This document shows positions 15,328 to 19,789 of a DNA stretch of 19,789 bases, piece by piece (the stretch's first letter is position 1; every line of letters starts with the position of its first letter). The DNA lies in the NCBI GenBank assembly GCA_030039005.1, contig JASHQT010000045.1, positions 1-19,789 of the forward strand. The letters are read 5' to 3'. The notes beneath the pieces were generated by a model, which saw only the letters and a list, made by a program, of their open reading frames with translations, did no database searches and was not told the origin of the DNA. The stretch comes from Bryobacteraceae bacterium. GTDB lineage: Bacteria; Acidobacteriota; Terriglobia; Bryobacterales; Bryobacteraceae. Both the position numbers and the translations under genes were made by a program.

Positions 15328-15929
15328 AGATCGTTGCGCACCGGGGCGCGTCGGCCGAAGCACCCGAGAACACGCTGGAGGCGTTTCGAAAAGCCATCCA
15401 ACTCGGCGCAGACATGATCGAGTTCGACGTGCGGCGCGATCCGAGCGGGGCGCTGCGCATTTCCCACGACCCCATCCTTGGTCTCGGCATGGAACTGCCC
15501 ACGCTCGAGGAAACGTTGCGTCTGACGCAAGGACGGATCCAGCTCGATGTCGAGCTCAAAGAACCAGGTTGCGAGCGTGAGTCCATCGAGTTGTTGCTGC
15601 AGTATTTTCCTTTGGCCGATTTTTGCGTCACTTCGTTCCTCGCGCCGTCGCTGCACGAAGTCCGGAGGATCAATCCCGAAATTCGAACCGGGCTGATCTT
15701 CGCCGCATGGAACCGCAGCGTGCGGGCCGTCGGCTTGAGCCCCGATTGCGATTTCCTGGTGGCGCAATACCGGCTGGTGGATGAAGCCGACGAGATCGGC
15801 AAGCCGCTGTTTGTGTGGACCGTGGATGATCCGGAGCTTACGCGCAAGCTGCTCCGGCGTCCGATGGTGGAAGGCATCGTGACCAACAACCCGCGGCGGG
15901 CGCTGGCCCTGCGGCAGGAAACATCGTGA
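15321..15929 (+). CDS. Glycerophosphodiester phosphodiesterase (GDPD family), short form
   Basis: This 202-residue enzyme hydrolyses glycerophosphodiesters to glycerol-3-phosphate and an alcohol, if active. The family signature is clear: HRGASAEAPENTLEAF with His7-Arg8 and Asn17, then GADMIEFDVRRD giving Glu34 and Asp36, and SHDP giving His49. IQLDVELKEPG is the second metal and Lys strand, and PLFVWTVDDPE with GIVTNNPRRAL the C-terminus. It is shorter than the usual 230-250, with reduced loops in the middle. It lacks a signal peptide, so it is probably cytosolic. The start TTG at 15321 overlaps the end of the redoxin gene (TTGGTAA); no better ATG or GTG lies near, and HRG needs to be within about 10 residues of the start. 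Its stop overlaps the GTG of the peptidase gene. Confidence 0.87.
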   Translation: MVKIVAHRGASAEAPENTLEAFRKAIQLGADMIEFDVRRDPSGALRISHDPILGLGMELPTLEETLRLTQGRIQLDVELKEPGCERESIELLLQYFPLADFCVTSFLAPSLHEVRRINPEIRTGLIFAAWNRSVRAVGLSPDCDFLVAQYRLVDEADEIGKPLFVWTVDDPELTRKLLRRPMVEGIVTNNPRRALALRQETS

Positions 15930-17332
15930 GCATTTGGCGGGTAGCCCGCATTACCGCGTGGTTCGCAGCGGCGGGCGGCGCCTTTGCCACCATGCCGCCG
16001 GAGGCAGACCGGCAACTGGCGCGGGAAATCTTCCAAGAGATGATCGAGGTCCGCTCCGGTTACACTACCGGATCCACCACGCCCATCGCTGAAATGGTTG
16101 CAGCCCGATTGCGCGCGGCGGGCTTTCCGGAATCCGACATCTTCGTGGGTGGCGCGAGCCCGAAGAAAGCCAACCTGGTGGTGCGCTATCACGGCACCGG
16201 GGCGCTGAAGCCGATTCTGCTGCTGGCCCACACGGACGTGGTGGAAGCCCGGCGGGAGGACTGGAGCACCAATCCGTTCCAGTTCATCGAAAAAGACGGC
16301 TATTTTTACGGACGCGGCACGTCCGACGACAAGGCGCAAGCCGCGGTCTGGATCGCGAACCTGATTCGCTACAAGCGCGAGGGATTTGAGCCGCGGCGCG
16401 ATATCATCGTCGCGCTCACGGCCGACGAGGAAGGCGGTGGACCTTACAACGGCGTGACATGGCTGCTCAAGAATCATCGCCAGTTCATTGACGCCGACCT
16501 GTGTCTCAACGAAGGCGCGGGCGGGGTCACGGTGGACGGCAGGAAAATCGCGAATAATATCCAGGTCAGCGAAAAAACCTATGCCGATTTCAAGTTCGAA
16601 GTTCACAACAAAGGCGGGCACAGTTCGGTGCCGGTGCCCGACAACGCCATCTACCGGCTGGCCACCGCGCTCGAAAGACTCTCGCGCTACAGTTTTCCGC
16701 TCAAAACCGACGAAGTGACGCGCGCCTACTTTCGCCAAATGGCGAAGGTGGAACAGGGATCGCTGAAGCAGGATCTAATGAAAGCCGGCGACGGATCGGG
16801 CGAGGGCGCGAGGGAGGCCATGCAGCATTTGGCTGCGGCGTCGCCGCGCTGGAATTCGATGCTGCGCACTACTTGCGTCGCCACGGAGCTCGCGGGCGGC
16901 CACGCGTTAAATGCGCTGCCGCAACTTGCTACCGCGAACATAAACTGCCGCATTTTCCCGGGCGATTCCGTCGAATCGGTCCAGAAGGCGCTGGGGCTGA
17001 TGGTTGGGGACGAGCAGGTCGCGATTCACGTGCAGGGCGACGTTGACATGGGGCCGTCCTCGCCGATGCGGCAGGATGTTTTCCAGGCCGTCACTCACAT
17101 CAGCGACAGCATGTGGCCGGGCGTGGCCGTCATGCCCGTGATGAGCACAGGGGCCACCGATGGACGCTACTTGCGCGTGTCCGGCATTCCCACTTATGGC
17201 GTCTCGGGCTTTTTCGGCGACCGGGACGATGTTCGCGCGCATGGCCGCGACGAGCGCATGAACGTCAATTCGTTCTACGAAGGGCAGGAATTCCTTTATC
17301 GATTGGTGAAGGACTTGGCGTCGGGCGAGTGA
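15926..17332 (+). CDS. M20 family metallopeptidase, probably exported
   Basis: This is a 468-residue member of the M20/ArgE/carboxypeptidase G2 family, which uses two zinc ions to cleave peptides or N-acyl amino acids. Visible ligands: His102 and Asp104 (LLLAHTDVVE), Asp134 (GRGTSDDKAQ), the catalytic Glu168 and ligand Glu169 (ADEEGGG), Glu196 (CLNEGAGG), and His439 near the C-terminus (VRAHGRDER). The lid/dimerisation domain lies about 220-340 and contains HNKGGHSSVPVPDNAIYRLA. The N-terminal 22 residues (RVARITAWFAAAGGAFA) resemble a Sec signal, so the enzyme may be periplasmic. The GTG start overlaps the preceding TGA. It closes the redoxin-GDPD-peptidase operon; the convergent ABM-like gene begins 16 bases after its stop, with no obvious terminator in between. 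Confidence 0.92.
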   Translation: MSIWRVARITAWFAAAGGAFATMPPEADRQLAREIFQEMIEVRSGYTTGSTTPIAEMVAARLRAAGFPESDIFVGGASPKKANLVVRYHGTGALKPILLLAHTDVVEARREDWSTNPFQFIEKDGYFYGRGTSDDKAQAAVWIANLIRYKREGFEPRRDIIVALTADEEGGGPYNGVTWLLKNHRQFIDADLCLNEGAGGVTVDGRKIANNIQVSEKTYADFKFEVHNKGGHSSVPVPDNAIYRLATALERLSRYSFPLKTDEVTRAYFRQMAKVEQGSLKQDLMKAGDGSGEGAREAMQHLAAASPRWNSMLRTTCVATELAGGHALNALPQLATANINCRIFPGDSVESVQKALGLMVGDEQVAIHVQGDVDMGPSSPMRQDVFQAVTHISDSMWPGVAVMPVMSTGATDGRYLRVSGIPTYGVSGFFGDRDDVRAHGRDERMNVNSFYEGQEFLYRLVKDLASGE

Positions 17333-17348
17333 ACCGCGGCCGGCGACG

Positions 17349-17702
17349 TTACTGCAGCAGGATGTGGAGGCGTTCGTCGAACGGGCTGCCCAGCATCGGT
17401 TGCACCTTGCCTCGAAACTCCCGAGTGTGCTCGGCTTCCAAATGAGCGTTGAAAGCAGCCTGATTCTCCCACACGCTCACGATGGTGAAATGATTTTTCC
17501 GCGTCGGCTCGCCCAACAGTTCGAACCGCACGGCCCCCTTGTCCTTGCGGCTATCGACGGCATATTGCTTGAGAAGCGGGGTCGCATCCGCGGCATAGTT
17601 GGGCATGATGTCTACATGCGTGACCACGTAAATCCGAGGCTCTTGCGCGGAAAGCAGGGCGCTCGCGGCAAAAAGCAGAAGAGCGCTAGAGGGAATTCGC
17701 AT
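17349..17702 (-). CDS. Secreted antibiotic-biosynthesis-monooxygenase-like (ABM, ferredoxin-like) protein
   Basis: This 117-residue protein has a clear signal peptide (IPSSALLLFAASALLSAQ, predicted cleavage near residue 20), then a single ABM-type domain. YVVTHVDIMPNYAADATPLL starts the first strand and helix, GAVRFELLGEPTRKNHFTIV the second, and SVWENQAAFNAHLEAEHTRE the conserved W/F-helix region seen in YgiN-like and other ABM proteins. Such domains act as monooxygenases or as heme/quinol-binding proteins; this one is small and probably periplasmic, and no enzymatic role is assigned. The chosen start is ATG 17702, immediately before the signal peptide. The gene is divergent from the GNAT-like gene and shares overlapping -10 sequences with it. 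Confidence 0.82.
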   Translation of the reverse strand: MRIPSSALLLFAASALLSAQEPRIYVVTHVDIMPNYAADATPLLKQYAVDSRKDKGAVRFELLGEPTRKNHFTIVSVWENQAAFNAHLEAEHTREFRGKVQPMLGSPFDERLHILLQ

Positions 17703-17711
17703 GGCTTCTGA

Positions 17712-17717
17712 TAGTCT
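17712..17717 (+). promoter_or_regulatory. -10 element of the GNAT-like gene
   Basis: TAGTCT is 7 nt before the ATG at 17725, so the transcript would start at about that ATG (leaderless). This supports 17725 rather than the in-frame ATG at 17701, which lies upstream of the hexamer. Confidence 0.42.
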
Positions 17718-17718
17718 A
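17713..17718 (-). promoter_or_regulatory. -10 element of the ABM-like gene
   Basis: On the minus strand TAGACT (17718-17713) is 10 nt before the ATG at 17702. It is nearly the same bases as the plus-strand TAGTCT (17712-17717), so the two promoters occupy the same DNA and cannot both be used at the same moment. Confidence 0.4.
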
Positions 17719-17724
17719 CTCCCG

Positions 17725-19239
17725 ATGGAATTGGATCGTTTGCAAGCTTTCAAGCGCGCGTTCGGTGCGAAGGAACAACTGGGCCTGGCGCCCTCGCTCT
17801 TGAAGCTGGGCCGTGCGAGGTTTGCCGATGCCGCGTCGCTGATCCGTTTTCATGAAGCACTGCTGTTTTTTCGAGCGTATCCGCCAAGTAAGGATTTGTT
17901 GCCGCTGACGGAAGAATTGCTCGCGCTCATCCAGAAGAAGATCGCGAACCTGCGCCGTGCGGACGCGGATCTTCTGCCATTCGAAGAGCCCGACGTCTCC
18001 GGCATCGCGGGGACCGGACTTTCGGCGCAGTTCTCTTATGAGATCACGCGCTGGCTGGCCAGAAAGCATCCGCGAGCCGTCGAAATCGATTGGGACGGGT
18101 ACGACGCGGCGCTGCTCGGGCCACTGCTACGCCGCCTGCATCCTTTCGCCAACGAAGACTTGCTCGTGGAGGCGAACATTCCATACATGGAATGGTTTCG
18201 AGCGGCGAAAGGCCATTCGGCCGGGTCCGGCCTCGCGTGGCTGATCTCCCGCATGGAAGCCTTGCCGATTCCCGCCGCCGATCGCGCGGAGCTTTTCGCT
18301 CAGGCCAAAATCTTTGTCCGCTGGCAACTGATCCCCGGGCAAACCAATGCCGCCAGCCGCACGCTGACCCGATTGCCGGGCCCACGCAAGATTTTTTACC
18401 ACGATGCTCTGTTAATCCGCCGCGCCGATGTATCGCTTGAAGCCGAGCTTGCATCGCCCGAGATCGCGACCCAAAAGCTCAGCCGCGCTAAGGGCGAAAA
18501 ACTGCTCGACTTCGCGCGGGAGACCTCGGCCATGCGCTACCGCGAGCTGCACGGCTTCACCTTCGGCGACCCGGCGCACGTGATTTGGGCACAGCTCGGC
18601 AGGGGCGTCGAGGTTTTCGTCTCCGGCGTGCCGCCCGCGCATCGGCTGCCGCTGCGCGCCTATCACGCGGGAATGTTTTTCAAGAACGGAGTGCCCATCG
18701 GCTACATCGAAACACTGACGCTGTTCGAGCACATGGAGGTCGGCTTCAACCTGTACTACACGTTTCGCGAAGGCGAGACGGCGTGGCTCTACGCGCGGCA
18801 GCTGCGGCTGTTCCGGCAGTTGCTCGGCGTCACCTGCTTCGCGGTCGATCCTTATCAACTGGGCGCGCACAACGAGGAGGCCGTCGAATCGGGAGCGTTT
18901 TGGTTTTATCGCAAGCTGGGGTTTCGCCCGGCCGACGCGCAGGTGGCCGAGCTTTTGCAGCGCGAGGAATCGAAGCTGCGCGCTAATCCCGCGCATCGCA
19001 CCCCAGCTCATCTGCTGCGGCGTTTGGCCGCAGGCTGGATGATCTACGAGATCCCAGGATCACAAACCGGCGATTGGGACGATTTCGAAACACGCCGTGC
19101 AGCCATGGCCTTGCGCGAATCGCCCTTTCCGCCCACGATCCAGCGCCCGAAAAACGCGCCGGAGGAGTCCGCCTACGTGCGCGCATTGCAACGGGACCCC
19201 ACGCTGCGCCGGCGCATCTTAAAGCTTGGTTCGCGCTAG
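17725..19239 (+). CDS. Protein of unknown function with GNAT-like C-terminal region
   Basis: This 504-residue protein has no signal peptide or membrane segment. The N-terminal 300 residues are mostly helical and unassigned; GAKEQLGLAPSLLKLGRARF and LIRFHEALLFFRAYPPSKDL are typical parts. Residues 317-400 look like a GNAT acetyltransferase: a strand carrying GVPIGYIETLTLFEHMEVGF, an acetyl-CoA-loop-like YARQLRLFRQLLGVTCFAVD, and the terminal pattern NEEAVESGAFWFYRKLGF (from about 383), which matches the Asn-x-x-Ala ... FYxKLGF end of GNATs. The canonical Q/RxxGxG/A loop is poor, so acetyltransferase activity is uncertain. The next gene starts 9 bases downstream. Its role is unknown; the two may act on the same substrate. 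Confidence 0.7.
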   Translation: MELDRLQAFKRAFGAKEQLGLAPSLLKLGRARFADAASLIRFHEALLFFRAYPPSKDLLPLTEELLALIQKKIANLRRADADLLPFEEPDVSGIAGTGLSAQFSYEITRWLARKHPRAVEIDWDGYDAALLGPLLRRLHPFANEDLLVEANIPYMEWFRAAKGHSAGSGLAWLISRMEALPIPAADRAELFAQAKIFVRWQLIPGQTNAASRTLTRLPGPRKIFYHDALLIRRADVSLEAELASPEIATQKLSRAKGEKLLDFARETSAMRYRELHGFTFGDPAHVIWAQLGRGVEVFVSGVPPAHRLPLRAYHAGMFFKNGVPIGYIETLTLFEHMEVGFNLYYTFREGETAWLYARQLRLFRQLLGVTCFAVDPYQLGAHNEEAVESGAFWFYRKLGFRPADAQVAELLQREESKLRANPAHRTPAHLLRRLAAGWMIYEIPGSQTGDWDDFETRRAAMALRESPFPPTIQRPKNAPEESAYVRALQRDPTLRRRILKLGSR

Positions 19240-19242
19240 GAT
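19237..19242 (+). promoter_or_regulatory. -10 element overlapping the stop codon of the GNAT-like gene
   Basis: TAGGAT includes the TAG stop codon (19237-19239) and ends exactly 6 nt before the GTG at 19249. This is the spacing expected of a leaderless transcript. No Shine-Dalgarno precedes that GTG. Confidence 0.42.
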
Positions 19243-19248
19243 GTAGCC

Positions 19249-19789
19249 GTGGAGCGACACGATGCGCCCAGCACAGCCGAACCGCGCCAGCCGGAACCTC
19301 CGCCGCAGCCGGCGCCCTGGCCATCTCTCAAAGACGACGAGCTGCTCCAGAAACGCATCTGCGATTTGGGCGTACGCATCCCGGGGAGCGAACTCGAAGG
19401 CCGCATCGCGCAGTTGTATGAAGAGCTCGGCACGCACGGCCTCACGTTTCGACCGGTCTGCTACCTGGGCGACGAATGGTTTTCTCCCGCCGGCTCACCG
19501 GCCATCGCGATTCCGTTCTATCTGGCGCACCCGCGCCTGAAGACGCTCGAAATGCACCAGATGCTGCAAGTGGAAGGCGGCACGCCGGAATGGTGCCAGC
19601 AGCTTCTGCGGCATGAGTCCGGACACGCCATCGATCACGCCTACTGCTTCTCCACCCGCGACGACTGGCGCGCGATGTTCGGGAGTCCGGAGACTGAATA
19701 CGCGCCCGAAACCTATCAGCCGCGTCCCTACAGCAAAGGCTTCGTGCGCAATCTTCCGAACTGGTACGCGCAGGCGCATCCGGACGAGG
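19249..19789 (+). CDS. HExxH metallopeptidase-like protein, 3' partial
   Basis: The frame starting at this GTG stays open to the end of the window (180 residues visible). After a Pro/Glu-rich N-terminus (about 1-25), DDELLQKRICDLGVRI starts the folded part. The segment QQLLRHESGHAIDHAYCF holds an HExxH-type zinc site (HESGH, about residues 124-128) with an extra His four residues later. Upstream, AIAIPFYLAHPRLKTLE resembles strands around such sites. The rest, including any third ligand, is beyond the window. It may belong to the putative zinc-binding metallopeptidase group seen in soil bacteria, but this was not confirmed. It has no signal peptide in the visible part. Because the gene before it ends just 9 bases upstream, the two are likely functionally linked. 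Confidence 0.72.
   Translation, partial: MERHDAPSTAEPRQPEPPPQPAPWPSLKDDELLQKRICDLGVRIPGSELEGRIAQLYEELGTHGLTFRPVCYLGDEWFSPAGSPAIAIPFYLAHPRLKTLEMHQMLQVEGGTPEWCQQLLRHESGHAIDHAYCFSTRDDWRAMFGSPETEYAPETYQPRPYSKGFVRNLPNWYAQAHPDE

Noticed and set aside
15278..16738. 486-codon open frame on the minus strand, opposite the GDPD and M20 genes
   Set aside because: It is Arg/His/Gly/Ala-rich with no motif and lies entirely over well-recognised plus-strand families. Long open antisense frames are common at this GC content.
17333..17348. Terminator between the M20 and ABM-like genes
   Set aside because: Sixteen bases with a GC-rich CCGCGGCCGG core but no following T-run; too short to call.

Overview
This is a GC-rich, gene-dense stretch of bacterial chromosome. 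It has no phage, IS, tRNA, rRNA or CRISPR signature. The gene repertoire, the use of TTG and GTG starts, and the many starts with no Shine-Dalgarno but a -10-like hexamer just upstream suggest Acidobacteriota, perhaps a Solibacter/Bryobacter relative. That placement is inference from style, not a measured match. No gene-free gap exceeds about 140 bases; the largest is 8050-8185, between two divergent genes.

Layout. (1) 1-2780: the end of a surface-polysaccharide cluster, with a glycosyltransferase-methyltransferase fusion (cut by the window edge) overlapping a Wzm-type ABC permease that carries an unusual soluble N-terminal extension. (2) 2809-3156: a small cupin, ending back to back with (3) a four-gene minus-strand operon from 8049 down to 3157: DUF2760-like protein, large Hsp70-like ATPase, thiamine-monophosphate kinase (ThiL) and a family-2 O-methyltransferase. 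(4) 8186-9529: a phosphoribosyltransferase plus alpha/beta hydrolase pair, divergent from that operon. (5) Minus strand 12417-9598: a class II CCA-adding/poly(A) polymerase-type nucleotidyltransferase, translationally coupled to a frameshifted Uma2-type nuclease gene, then a MerR-HTH/TPR fusion protein. (6) 12462-14705: an APC-family transporter with a cytosolic C-terminal domain. (7) 14773-17332: an overlapping operon of secreted CPHC redoxin, short glycerophosphodiester phosphodiesterase and M20 metallopeptidase. (8) 17349-17702 (minus): a secreted ABM-like protein, divergent from (9) 17725-19239, a GNAT-like protein of unknown function, followed by (10) the start of an HExxH metallopeptidase-like gene that runs off the window.

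How the genes fit together. The first two genes belong to cell-surface glycan assembly and export. The Hsp70-like/DUF2760 pair looks like a dedicated chaperone module whose client is unknown. The phosphoribosyltransferase/hydrolase pair corresponds to proteins that exist as one fused polypeptide in mycobacteria. The remainder is housekeeping (CCA addition, thiamine) mixed with lineage-specific metabolism.

The strongest unusual signals are these: the one-base frameshift that splits the Uma2 gene; the repeated arrangement of a TAnnnT hexamer just before start codons, which suggests leaderless transcripts; a divergent promoter at 17712-17718 whose two -10 boxes lie on top of each other; and several domain fusions. 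I found no convincing wholly new defence or mobile system.
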